Below, piece after piece: positions 1-6,516 of a stretch of 10,924 bases of DNA (the stretch's first letter is position 1; each line of letters begins with the position of its first letter). Source of the DNA: Bacteroidales bacterium (GTDB lineage Bacteria > Bacteroidota > Bacteroidia > Bacteroidales > ML635J-15); the NCBI GenBank assembly GCA_007130555.1, contig SLSH01000220.1:1-10924 (forward strand), in the 5' to 3' direction. Made by a program: the position numbers and the translations under genes. A model generated the notes under the pieces. It did not search any database. It saw only the letters and a program-made list of their open reading frames with translations, and had not been told where the DNA came from.

Positions 1-95
1 AACCTTTTCAAATCTCCCGAAATATGCCAAAGCAAATCATTATCTTTTCCTATTGCATTGTTTTCTGCTATTGCTACAATAATTGTAAAACTCAT
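1..95 (-). CDS. folA: Dihydrofolate reductase, N-terminal fragment (cut by window edge)
   Basis: Reading the minus strand from the ATG at 95-93 gives 31 codons before the window ends: MSFTIIVAIAENNAIGKDND, then LLWHISGDLKR. This is the start of a bacterial dihydrofolate reductase: the first beta strand (TIIVAIA), the N-x-x-IG turn, the conserved Trp (W23), and the acidic active-site residue in the SGDL segment (D28, equivalent to Asp27 of the E. coli enzyme). The enzyme reduces 7,8-dihydrofolate to tetrahydrofolate with NADPH in the cytoplasm. It follows thyA by 43 bases on the same strand. The pairing makes sense because thymidylate synthase produces the dihydrofolate that this enzyme recycles. 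The remaining roughly 130 residues lie outside the window, so integrity cannot be judged. Confidence 0.93.
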   Translation of the reverse strand, partial: MSFTIIVAIAENNAIGKDNDLLWHISGDLKR

Positions 96-138
96 AATAT
101 TTTAATTATTTGATATTCAATATTTTATCTTATGTTAA

Positions 139-933
139 TTAAACTGATACTTTTGCTTTAATGTGCGGATGCGGTTCATAATTTTCAAGTACAAAATCTT
201 CGTATTTAAAGTCAAAAATACTTTTTACATTCGGATTTATTTTCATTACGGGCAATTGTTTCGTAGTACGCGACAATTGCAAATCAACTTGTTTAAGATG
301 GTTCAGATATATATGCACATCTCCGAAAGTATGGATAAACTCTCCGTATTTATATCCCGTAACTTGTGCCATCATCATTGTAAACAGTGCATAAGATGCA
401 ATATTAAAAGGCACTCCGAGAAACAAATCGGCACTTCGCTGATATAACTGACATGATAATTTTCCGTCTGCAATATAAAACTGAAACAGGGCATGACAGG
501 GAGGCAGAGCCATATTATCCACATCGGCGACATTCCATGCACTTACTATATGTCTTCGTGAATCGGGATTATTTTTCAATGATTTTTCCAAATTTTCAAT
601 CTGGTCTATACTTTTCCCGTCGGGAGTTGGCCACGTTCTCCATTGGTATCCGTACACATGCCCGAGTTCTCCGTTTTCATCTGCCCATTCATCCCATATT
701 GATACTCCGTTATCCTTAAGATATTTGATATTTGTATCACCTTTTAAGAACCACAGAAGTTCGTATATAATTGAACGCAGGTGTAATTTTTTGGTGGTAA
801 GGCAGGGAAATCCTTTTTGCAAATCAAATCTTATCTGATGTCCGAATACACTAATAGTTCCGGTTCCTGTTCTGTCGGATTTTTCCACACCATTGTTTTT
901 CACGTATTTTAATAAATCCAGATATTGTTGCAT
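139..933 (-). CDS. thyA: Thymidylate synthase ThyA
   Basis: Converts dUMP to dTMP using 5,10-methylenetetrahydrofolate, which it oxidises to dihydrofolate; cytoplasmic homodimer. The 264-residue product matches the length of E. coli ThyA, and the key residues fall at the same numbers: R21 in DRTGTG, E58, W80, the R126-R127 pair that binds phosphate from the partner subunit, nucleophile C146 in LPPCHA, R166 and D169 in QRSAD, N177 in VPFN, and H207/Y209. All catalytic and dUMP-binding residues are therefore present, and the enzyme should be active. The start is 11 bases after the nupC stop, and folA begins 43 bases after its own stop, so it sits in a bfn-nupC-thyA-folA operon. It is the classical folate-dependent ThyA, not the flavin-dependent ThyX. 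Confidence 0.98.
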   Translation of the reverse strand: MQQYLDLLKYVKNNGVEKSDRTGTGTISVFGHQIRFDLQKGFPCLTTKKLHLRSIIYELLWFLKGDTNIKYLKDNGVSIWDEWADENGELGHVYGYQWRTWPTPDGKSIDQIENLEKSLKNNPDSRRHIVSAWNVADVDNMALPPCHALFQFYIADGKLSCQLYQRSADLFLGVPFNIASYALFTMMMAQVTGYKYGEFIHTFGDVHIYLNHLKQVDLQLSRTTKQLPVMKINPNVKSIFDFKYEDFVLENYEPHPHIKAKVSV

Positions 934-944
934 TTTATATTATT

Positions 945-2465
945 TTATCCTAATATTATTCCTACCATTGTTGCCGAGAGTAAGGAAGCCAGTGTTCCTC
1001 CCAGCAGTGCTCTCATTCCGAAGATTGAGAGTTGTTTACGTTGTCCTGGAGCTAATGAGCCTATTCCTCCTATTTGTATTCCTATAGAAGCAAAATTAGC
1101 AAATCCGCACAGCATATAAGTTGCCATAATAATTGATTTTTCGTGAGAAAAAGCTGCTACGCCTTTTAATTCTGCCAGGCTTATATATCCTATAAATTCG
1201 CTCATAATAATTTTTTCTCCGAGTAATCTTCCTACAAGAGTTATATCTTCTGTTCCGACGCCTATCAGCCACATCAGCGGGGCAAAAGCATAGCCCAGAA
1301 TAAATTGCAGAGAGAGTTCTTCGTATTGTCCGTTAGTAAACTGATAAATAACAGGATTCAAATCTGTCCACATACCTATTTTACCGACTACAAAATTAAA
1401 CAAAGCAATAAAAGCAACAAATACCAGCAGCATGGCTGCAACATTAACTGCAAGTTTTAATCCTTCGCCGGTACCGTTTGACATTGCATCCAGGAAGTTA
1501 GTACCTGCTTTATCTTTTGGTATTTCAATATCTCTGCTTGGGTCTTCGGTTTGCGGACACAGGATTTTTGAGACTACTATTGCTCCCGGAGCAGCCATTA
1601 CGGATGCTGCCAGCAGGTGTTTTGCAAAAATCAGCCTCATTTCGGGGTCATTTCCTCCGAGAAATCCGATATATGCTGCGAGAACTCCTCCTGCAACAGT
1701 AGCCATCCCTCCTATCATTACCAAAAGTATCTCCGATTTATTCATTTTTTCGAGATATGCTTTTATCATAAGCGGACTTTCGGTTTGTCCTAAAAAAATA
1801 TTTCCTGCAACAGATAAACTCTCTGCACCGCTAATTTTCATAGCTTTTGTCATTACCCATGCCAGTCCGTAAACAACTTTCTGAATTATTCCGAGATAAA
1901 ACAAAACACTTGTAAGAGCAGAAAAGAATATAATTGTAGGTAGAATCTGAAATGCAAATATATATCCGTAAGTATTTACATCCAATAATCCGCCTAATAA
2001 AAACTCTGCTCCTTCGCCTGAAAAATTAAGTATTTTTACAAAAATATTCCCGACAAATTCGAAAATTACCTGAATAAAAGGGACTTTTAATACTCCTATT
2101 GCCAGAAGTGCCTGTGCACTAAGACCTATAAAAACGACTCTCCACGAGATTTTTTTTCTGTTATTACTAAAAATCCACGCAATAAATATCAGCACTAACA
2201 TTCCCAGTGCACCTCTGAGCAAAGATTTTACAGTAAATCCAGATAATGCCGACACGGTAATTTCCTGTTCGTCCACAGTATCTTCTTTTGCAGGTTCAGA
2301 TTCTTTTTTGGTAATTTCCGAAATGTTATTTTCAGAAGTGTCATTATGTAAAACGGATAAATCGGAATCATAATCAGAATCATGTCCGGTTGTTACGTTA
2401 TCGGACATAGCAAAAGAACCTGTTGCTAAAAAGATAAAAACAAATAATTTAATAATTTTATTCAT
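945..2465 (-). CDS. nupC: Concentrative nucleoside transporter (CNT/NupC family)
   Basis: Inner-membrane symporter that imports nucleosides using an ion gradient (Na+ or H+; the coupling ion cannot be read with certainty). The 506-residue protein shows the CNT family signatures: GQTESPL at 226-232 (the nucleoside/ion-binding GQTE loop), SEFIGY at 422-427, and CGFANFASIGIQIGG at 453-467 with the Asn and Ser expected to contact the ribose. Hydrophobic segments are spread from about 84 to the C-terminus. Unusually for a CNT, there is an N-terminal signal-peptide-like segment (1-19) and then a hydrophilic, Asp/Glu-rich linker (about 20-70) before the transporter core. Its ATG overlaps the stop of the upstream BFN gene (ATGA), indicating translational coupling, and thyA begins 11 bases downstream. 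Specificity for particular nucleosides is not determinable; the symbol is a family-level assignment. Confidence 0.9.
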   Translation of the reverse strand: MNKIIKLFVFIFLATGSFAMSDNVTTGHDSDYDSDLSVLHNDTSENNISEITKKESEPAKEDTVDEQEITVSALSGFTVKSLLRGALGMLVLIFIAWIFSNNRKKISWRVVFIGLSAQALLAIGVLKVPFIQVIFEFVGNIFVKILNFSGEGAEFLLGGLLDVNTYGYIFAFQILPTIIFFSALTSVLFYLGIIQKVVYGLAWVMTKAMKISGAESLSVAGNIFLGQTESPLMIKAYLEKMNKSEILLVMIGGMATVAGGVLAAYIGFLGGNDPEMRLIFAKHLLAASVMAAPGAIVVSKILCPQTEDPSRDIEIPKDKAGTNFLDAMSNGTGEGLKLAVNVAAMLLVFVAFIALFNFVVGKIGMWTDLNPVIYQFTNGQYEELSLQFILGYAFAPLMWLIGVGTEDITLVGRLLGEKIIMSEFIGYISLAELKGVAAFSHEKSIIMATYMLCGFANFASIGIQIGGIGSLAPGQRKQLSIFGMRALLGGTLASLLSATMVGIILG

Positions 2466-3058
2466 TTCGTTTTTTTCCGATTTATTTCATCTCTGATTTT
2501 TGATGCTCTTTCATAATCTTCATTAATAATCGCTTCCTGCATCATTTTTTCAAGTTTTTTTACAGTTAATTTGGTAATATCATGTATCCGGGGTTTTTGT
2601 TTTTTTCCGGATGTTTTAACTTCGTTTACGCTGTCTTTATCTTTAGAAAGATTAATAATAATTCCTGCTTTTTCAACAATTTCGCGTGTTGTATAAATCG
2701 GGACTTTAAATCTTAATGCTAATGCAACGGCGTCAGATGTTCTGGAGTCTATTGTTTTAATATTACCATTATGTTCAAATTGTAAACTTGAATAAAAAAC
2801 TCCTTCTTCAAGTTTATAAATAATAACTTCTTTCAAAAAAATCTCGTATGATTTTGCAAACTGATAAAAAAGGTCGTGGGAAAGCGGACGCGGAGGAACC
2901 AATCCTTCTAATTGTATTGCAATAGACTGGGCTTCGAATCCGCCGATAATAATAGGAATACGCTGTTCGCTGTCTTTTACCGCAAGAATTAAGGCATAAG
3001 CTCCTGCCTGTGTCTGACTGTACGATAAGCCTAATACCTCAAGTTTTACCCGTTCCAT
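2462..3058 (-). CDS. Bifunctional nuclease (BFN/DUF151) domain protein with C-terminal UVR motif
   Basis: The 198-residue protein has two parts. Residues 1 to about 130 form a BFN/DUF151 domain, recognised by RIPIIIGGFEAQSIA (33-47), PPRPLSHDLF (55-64) and the DSRTSDAVALALRF segment (104-117). Residues about 164-195 form a UVR motif like the UvrB/UvrC interaction helix pair (KLEKMMQEAI...YERASKIRDEI). A lysine-rich linker of about 25 residues joins them. Plant and bacterial relatives of the BFN domain have been reported to have RNase/DNase activity, but the biological substrate here is unknown. It is the first gene of the operon with nupC, thyA and folA, and its stop overlaps the nupC start. 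A plausible Bacteroidota promoter lies just upstream. A role tied to nucleotide salvage or DNA repair is only inferred from context. No membrane segment or signal peptide is visible. Confidence 0.9.
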   Translation of the reverse strand: MERVKLEVLGLSYSQTQAGAYALILAVKDSEQRIPIIIGGFEAQSIAIQLEGLVPPRPLSHDLFYQFAKSYEIFLKEVIIYKLEEGVFYSSLQFEHNGNIKTIDSRTSDAVALALRFKVPIYTTREIVEKAGIIINLSKDKDSVNEVKTSGKKQKPRIHDITKLTVKKLEKMMQEAIINEDYERASKIRDEINRKKTK

Positions 3059-3084
3059 TAAAAAATTGTTTTATTTGCAAAAAG

Positions 3085-3115
3085 CAAATATAGTAATTTG
3101 ATTTTTAAAAAGAAA
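3085..3115 (-). promoter_or_regulatory. Putative Bacteroidota-type promoter for the bfn-nupC-thyA-folA operon
   Basis: On the minus strand, TATATTTG (3092-3085, followed by C) matches the Bacteroidota -7 consensus TAnnTTTG exactly. TTTC (3115-3112) lies 19 bases upstream, one mismatch from the -33 TTTG box and at the normal spacing. Transcription would begin a few bases downstream, leaving a short leader of about 20 bases before the ATG at 3058. The -7 box is convincing, the -33 box less so. Confidence 0.55.
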
Positions 3116-3191
3116 TTTGTATCGGAATTATTTATATTTTTTTTATTTTTTCTGGCTAAAATATCTGTGGATGTAGTTTTTTATAAAAAAA

Positions 3192-3339
3192 TCACTATTG
3201 TCCGACTAAATTTCAACATTCTTTCTGCCACAAAATCACAAAAACACTAAATCAACCTATTCTATGGTTGATTATCATGAATGGCATACTTGTAAAAGGG
3301 TTTTAAAAGTTTTTGTAAATTTTTGTCGGACAATAATGA
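3192..3339. mobile_element. MITE-like element or internally deleted insertion-sequence remnant
   Basis: The left end at 3192-3213 begins TCACTATTGTCCGAC. The right end at 3317-3339, reverse-complemented, begins TCATTATTGTCCGAC. They differ at one base in the first 15 and both continue into A-rich then TTT sequence. The 148 bp enclosed cannot encode a transposase. Each end is flanked by seven A residues (3185-3191 and 3340-3346), which could be a target duplication but is also low-complexity sequence. Inside is an 8-bp hairpin (3250-3257 with 3266-3273). The arrangement fits a non-autonomous miniature element moved by a transposase encoded elsewhere, or the fused ends of a deleted insertion sequence. 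I cannot name the parent family from memory. Confidence 0.6.
3250..3273. repeat. Hairpin inside the MITE-like element
   Basis: AATCAACC at 3250-3257 and GGTTGATT at 3266-3273 are perfect reverse complements around an 8-base loop. It lies slightly left of the centre of the inverted-repeat-bounded element and is probably part of it. A role as transcription stop or transposase-recognition feature is possible, but nothing in the sequence decides it. Confidence 0.6.
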
Positions 3340-3370
3340 AAAAAAATCAAAATGTATCGTAATCTTTCAT

Positions 3371-3407
3371 AAATCAAAAATCGTTGTTCCTTGTTCGTTA
3401 ATCAATT
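3371..3407. repeat. AT-rich intergenic repeat module, copy 1
   Basis: Contains AAATCAAAAATC (3371-3382), identical to 3675-3686, followed by CCTTGTTCGTTAATCAAT (3389-3406). The latter matches CCTTATTCGATATTCAAT (3686-3703) at 15 of 18 positions. The two copies share orientation and lie on opposite sides of the GC-richer palindromic block. Copy 1 carries about seven extra bases between the two conserved parts. Short AT-rich repeats of this kind may be dispersed in the genome, but that cannot be seen from a single window. Confidence 0.5.
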
Positions 3408-3469
3408 TATAATATCACGGTACGCTGTACCTTAGTTATCAGGAGAGATTTTGAATTTACAAATATTAC

Positions 3470-3483
3470 GGGGCTACCGCCCC
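3470..3483. repeat. Short GC hairpin GGGGC-TACC-GCCCC
   Basis: GGGGC (3470-3474) and GCCCC (3479-3483) pair perfectly around a TACC loop. It marks the abrupt shift from AT-rich sequence into the GC-richer repeat block and is not followed by a T run on either strand, so it is not a typical intrinsic terminator. It is most simply the left boundary of the repeat block. Confidence 0.55.
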
Positions 3484-3500
3484 TGTGGTGGGTTTTGGGT

Positions 3501-3542
3501 TTTCAAGTGCGGTGGTTTCGGCTTTCAAGTGCGGTGGTTTCG
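3501..3542. repeat. Two tandem copies of a 22-bp unit in the palindrome arm
   Basis: TTTCAAGTGCGGTGGTTTCG occurs at 3501-3520 and again, identically, at 3523-3542; the copies are separated by GC, giving a 22-base period. The second copy supplies the left arm of the closing stem of the following palindrome; the first is an extra arm with no partner of its own. This looks like a local duplication of one end of the repeat element. Confidence 0.8.
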
Positions 3543-3648
3543 ACTCCATCTCGACTCCGCTCGATGAGCGACTCAACCACCTTGCATACGAGAAAGCAAG
3601 GTGGTTGAGGAGCAACGACCAAAGGGAGTTGCGTCTCGAAACCACCGC
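3531..3648. repeat. REP-like complex palindrome with cloverleaf pairing
   Basis: Nested perfect complementarity is visible. The closing stem is GCGGTGGTTTCG (3531-3542) with CGAAACCACCGC (3637-3648), 12 bp. Inside it are hairpin 1, CGCTC-GAT-GAGCG (3558-3570); hairpin 2, CTCAACCACCTTGC (3572-3585) with GCAAGGTGGTTGAG (3596-3609), 14 bp around a 10-base loop; and hairpin 3, GCAAC (3612-3616) with GTTGC (3628-3632). Only 1, 2 and 4 bases separate the neighbouring stems on the right side of the junction, giving a four-way, cloverleaf-like fold on either strand. The composition is clearly GC-richer than the surroundings. Palindromic intergenic repeats containing TTGAG and CGAAACCACC blocks resemble REP-type elements. 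It is not a tRNA: arm sizes and conserved bases do not fit. Confidence 0.7.
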
Positions 3649-3674
3649 ATTAGAAGTGTCTCCCAAACCTTCTC

Positions 3675-3704
3675 AAATCAAAAATCCTTATTCGATATTC
3701 AATA
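3675..3704. repeat. AT-rich intergenic repeat module, copy 2
   Basis: Carries AAATCAAAAATC (3675-3686), running directly into CTTATTCGATATTCAAT, and ends three bases before the der stop codon. It is the partner of the module at 3371-3407, in the same orientation but without the roughly seven-base insert. Together the two copies bracket the GC-richer palindromic block. Confidence 0.5.
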
Positions 3705-3707
3705 ATT

Positions 3708-5018
3708 TTATTTTTTCCTAAACAAAACATCTATTGGTACACCTTCGAAATTGAATTCTTCGCGGATTTTATTTTCAAGATATCTTGTATAAGATTCCTT
3801 AATATATTGGGGAAAATTGGCAAAAAACACAAATTTTGGCGTTACTGTCGGTAATTGTGTTACATATTTGATTTTAATATATTTCCCTTTTACCGAAGGA
3901 GGCGGGTAGTTTGATATTGCTCCCAGCAGATAATCGTTAAGCTTTGATGTGGAAATTCGTTGTTTTCTGTTATTATAGACCTCCATTCCTATATTTAAAA
4001 TTTTATGTATTCTTTGTTTATATAAAGCCGATATAAATAAAACAGGGACATTTGTAAAAGGAGATATTTTTTCTTTTATGGTTTCGGTAAATACTTTTGT
4101 TGATTTTGAATCTTTCTCTATCAAATCCCATTTATTAACTAAAATTACAATTCCTTTTTTATTTTTTTTTGCTAATCTTAAAATATTTACATCCTGGGCT
4201 TCCATTCCTGATTGGGCGTCTATCATAATAAAACACACATCGGCATGTTCGATTGCACGTATTGCACGCATAACCGAATAAAATTCAAGGTTTTCGCTTA
4301 CTTTGGTTTTTTTTCTGAGACCTGCGGTATCAATAAGAATAAAATCGTGTCCGTATTTTTTATATCTGATATTTATTGCATCTCTTGTTGTTCCTGCGAT
4401 ATCCGTTACAATATTCCGCTCCTCTCCTATCAATACGTTGGTAAGTAAAGATTTGCCGACATTAGGACGACCTACAAATGCAAATTTCGGAAGTTCGGCT
4501 TCCTCATCAAAATCTTCTTTTTTATCTTTCAGATTTTTTGTAATATCATCCAAAATTTCTCCTGTGCCGGAGCCATTTATAGAGGATATGCAATAAATTT
4601 CTCCTAGTCCGAGATTATAAAATTCATAAGCATCTTTAATTCTGGCATTATAATCAACTTTATTTACAGCAAGGAAAACGGGTTTTTCGGTTTTTCTCAG
4701 GATTTGTGCTACAGTGCTATCCAAATCGGTAATACCTGCTTCAACATCTACCATAAAAACGATTATATCAGCTTCTTCGATAACTATCAGTACCTGTTTG
4801 GCAATTTCTTTTTCAAATACATCATCAGTATTATCCACAAATCCTCCCGTGTCAACGACCGAGAAAGTTTTGCCGTTCCAGAAACAATGTCCGTATATTC
4901 TGTCTCTTGTAACTCCGCTAACATTGTCAACAATAGCCTCTCTTCTTTCGACCAGGCGATTAAAAAGTGTTGATTTGCCGACATTAGGACGACCTACTAT
5001 TGCAACAATATTACCCAT
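3708..5018 (-). CDS. der: Ribosome-assembly GTPase Der (EngA)
   Basis: Essential cytoplasmic GTPase with two tandem G domains that helps mature the large ribosomal subunit. The 436-residue product is of normal family length. G domain 1 has GRPNVGKS (9-16), GVTRD (35-39), DTGG (56-59), NKVD (119-122) and an SSING loop (about 145). An acidic linker (about 165-176) leads to G domain 2, with GRPNVGKS (183-190), GTTRD (209-213), DTAG (230-233), NKWD (295-298) and SAL (330-332). Residues about 350-436 form the KH-like C-terminal domain that contacts rRNA, including the YPPP segment at 371-374. All nucleotide-binding motifs are intact. It lies 116 bases downstream of the surA-like gene, so it may be read from the same operon or from its own promoter, and is followed by the repeat-rich intergenic region. 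Confidence 0.98.
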   Translation of the reverse strand: MGNIVAIVGRPNVGKSTLFNRLVERREAIVDNVSGVTRDRIYGHCFWNGKTFSVVDTGGFVDNTDDVFEKEIAKQVLIVIEEADIIVFMVDVEAGITDLDSTVAQILRKTEKPVFLAVNKVDYNARIKDAYEFYNLGLGEIYCISSINGSGTGEILDDITKNLKDKKEDFDEEAELPKFAFVGRPNVGKSLLTNVLIGEERNIVTDIAGTTRDAINIRYKKYGHDFILIDTAGLRKKTKVSENLEFYSVMRAIRAIEHADVCFIMIDAQSGMEAQDVNILRLAKKNKKGIVILVNKWDLIEKDSKSTKVFTETIKEKISPFTNVPVLFISALYKQRIHKILNIGMEVYNNRKQRISTSKLNDYLLGAISNYPPPSVKGKYIKIKYVTQLPTVTPKFVFFANFPQYIKESYTRYLENKIREEFNFEGVPIDVLFRKK

Positions 5019-5040
5019 AGATTATATCAGTATCTTTTTG

Positions 5041-5074
5041 CAAAAATAATAAAAAAAATGATTTTGTAATGAAA
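5041..5074 (-). promoter_or_regulatory. Weak candidate promoter upstream of der
   Basis: The minus strand reads TATTTTTG at 5048-5041, matching the TAnnTTTG -7 form, about 22 bases before the der ATG. A TTTC (5074-5071) lies 22 bases further upstream, slightly too far and one mismatch from the -33 box. The sequence is so T-rich that a chance match is likely. The 116-base gap, much larger than those between the preceding genes, is the main reason to list it. Confidence 0.3.
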
Positions 5075-5134
5075 TTTGTTTTGTTACGGAGTCAAATACT
5101 TACACAATTGTTAATTCAACCGTGAAACTTTAAT

Positions 5135-6493
5135 TTATTCAATTATTGTTTTTTTTTCCCAGTCGGCATAATTAAATTGGCAATTAGCATAAGAATCGTC
5201 AATTCTGATGTAAAATCTGCCTATTGCATCATTAATCCATTTCAGCATAAAATCCTGTTGAGCTTGTTGCAGGGCGTATTCCTGTATATCACGGTAATCA
5301 TCATCAAGATTTGCGATATGTTCTTCTACTTTTCTGTCTAGCTTAATAATTTTAAGTACTCTTTGATTTTTATTGTTCAGACTTAAAAACGGATTACTTA
5401 TTTCTCCGGGATTTAATCTGTTTAAGATTCTTCTGGTTCCCTGTTCAACAATATTTACAGGAATTTTTGTTGTTCCTGTCATGGGGTTTATTATTATGCC
5501 GTCGTTAAATTTTGATTCTCCGTCGCTGTATTCACGGACAGCTTCAACAAAACTCACAGAATCGTTTTTAATTAATTCATAAATTTCTCCGATTTTTTTT
5601 TCAGCAATTTCTAATTGTTCTTCGTTTATTTTCGGTGTCATCAAAATATGTCTGACATTAATCAGAGTTCCTCTTCTTTCAACAAGTTGAATAATATGAT
5701 ATCCAAATTGGGTTTCGACTACCCTTGAAACATCGGATATATTCAGATTAAATGCTACTGCCGCAAATTCGGGTACCAGGTCTTCTCTTGAGGCAAATCC
5801 AAGTTCTCCTCCTCTCATTGCAGAGCCCTGGTCTTCGGAAAATAAAACGGCTAATGTTTCAAAACTTTCTCCGTCAAGGATTCTTTGCCGTATAGATTCC
5901 AGTTTTTCGATTACTTCTTTTTTTTCTTCCTGACTAATTTTTGGTTCAATAACCAGTTCGGAATACTCGAAATAAGCATCAATAACAGGAAGGCTGTCTT
6001 TAGGTATGGAATTAAAAAATTGTTTAACTTCGCTAGGTGTTACCGATATCTCTTCTACCAATTTCATTTGTACTCTTTGCGTAAGAAGTTGGTCTCTGAT
6101 AATATAACGAAAATCCGCTCTTATTTCCGCGATGGATTTTCCGTATAATTCTTCTAATTTTTGCTCGGACCCGTATTGATTTATAAAAACATTTAATCTT
6201 CTGTTTATTTCCCTGTCCACTTCGTTATTTGTAACTTCAACACTATCATATAAAGCCTGATTAAGCAATAATTTCTGAAAGAGCATTTCTTCCAATATAT
6301 CACACTTAGTATCACCTTCTCCCTGAGAATATCCCTGAGATATAATTTGAATATGCTGACTTTCTATGTCGGATTTTAAAATAATTTTATCTCCTACTAC
6401 TGCAACTATTTCGTCTATTATTTCTTGCGAAACAGATGTAAGAAAAATAATAGAAAATATTGCCGTTAAAAATAATTTGATTTTTTTTATCAT
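5135..6493 (-). CDS. SurA-like periplasmic chaperone / parvulin peptidyl-prolyl isomerase
   Basis: The 452-residue exported protein is arranged like SurA, which escorts outer-membrane proteins through the periplasm. A signal peptide (about 1-22, with lysines then a hydrophobic core ending VSQ) precedes a SurA N-terminal chaperone region (about 24-150, starting DEIVAVVGDKIILKSDI). The first parvulin domain (about 173-272) has FSED, the RGGELGF turn (227-233) and FGYHIIQL (263-270). A second parvulin-like domain (about 278-385) starts VRHILM, but the usual GG-LGW turn is replaced by FNDGIIINPMTG and no FG-H motif is visible, so it may be catalytically weak or dead. The C-terminal tail (about 390-452) may pack with the N-terminal region as in SurA. 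It is the third of three adjacent parvulin-type genes and starts 23 bases after the preceding one. Confidence 0.88.
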   Translation of the reverse strand: MIKKIKLFLTAIFSIIFLTSVSQEIIDEIVAVVGDKIILKSDIESQHIQIISQGYSQGEGDTKCDILEEMLFQKLLLNQALYDSVEVTNNEVDREINRRLNVFINQYGSEQKLEELYGKSIAEIRADFRYIIRDQLLTQRVQMKLVEEISVTPSEVKQFFNSIPKDSLPVIDAYFEYSELVIEPKISQEEKKEVIEKLESIRQRILDGESFETLAVLFSEDQGSAMRGGELGFASREDLVPEFAAVAFNLNISDVSRVVETQFGYHIIQLVERRGTLINVRHILMTPKINEEQLEIAEKKIGEIYELIKNDSVSFVEAVREYSDGESKFNDGIIINPMTGTTKIPVNIVEQGTRRILNRLNPGEISNPFLSLNNKNQRVLKIIKLDRKVEEHIANLDDDYRDIQEYALQQAQQDFMLKWINDAIGRFYIRIDDSYANCQFNYADWEKKTIIE

Positions 6494-6516
6494 TTGTTGA
6501 TTTTTTATAATATATT

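Larger units (their letters stand above)
3059..3707. other. Long intergenic region between der and the BFN gene, rich in repeats
   Basis: This 649-base stretch has no convincing gene. Read from low to high coordinates it contains a promoter for the BFN gene (3085-3115), AT-rich filler, a 148-bp inverted-repeat-bounded element (3192-3339), an AT-rich repeat module (3371-3407), a small GGTAC/GTACC palindrome (3419-3431), a GGGGC/GCCCC hairpin (3470-3483), a GC-richer palindromic block (to about 3660) and a second AT-rich module (3675-3704) that runs up to the der stop codon. It contrasts with the otherwise tight spacing of the window and looks like a landing site for several intergenic repeats. 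Short open frames across the GC-richer block exist on both strands but follow the palindrome and resemble nothing known. Confidence 0.8.

Noticed and set aside
1432..1872. Plus-strand open frame of 146 codons within nupC.
   Set aside because: It is antisense to a well-conserved transporter core, and its translation shows no family features.
3185..3346. Seven-base poly-A flanks as a proven target-site duplication.
   Set aside because: A runs are common in this AT-rich intergenic DNA, so the match is suggestive only.
3572..3609. The 14-bp stem as an intrinsic terminator for der.
   Set aside because: No T run follows the stem on the minus strand, and it lies inside a larger palindrome. It may still affect the mRNA end, but it is not a typical terminator.
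3531..3648. A tRNA gene, because of the cloverleaf pairing.
   Set aside because: The closing stem is too long, the middle arm is a 14-bp stem, and the conserved T-loop, D-loop and anticodon features are missing.
3466..3721. Short open frames on both strands over the GC-richer intergenic block (66 and 78 codons).
   Set aside because: They arise because the palindrome happens to lack stop codons. Their products repeat the same residues from the 22-base duplication and match no known family.
5019..5134. A regulatory RNA or riboswitch between surA and der.
   Set aside because: The gap is AT-rich with only weak palindromes and no recognisable riboswitch core.
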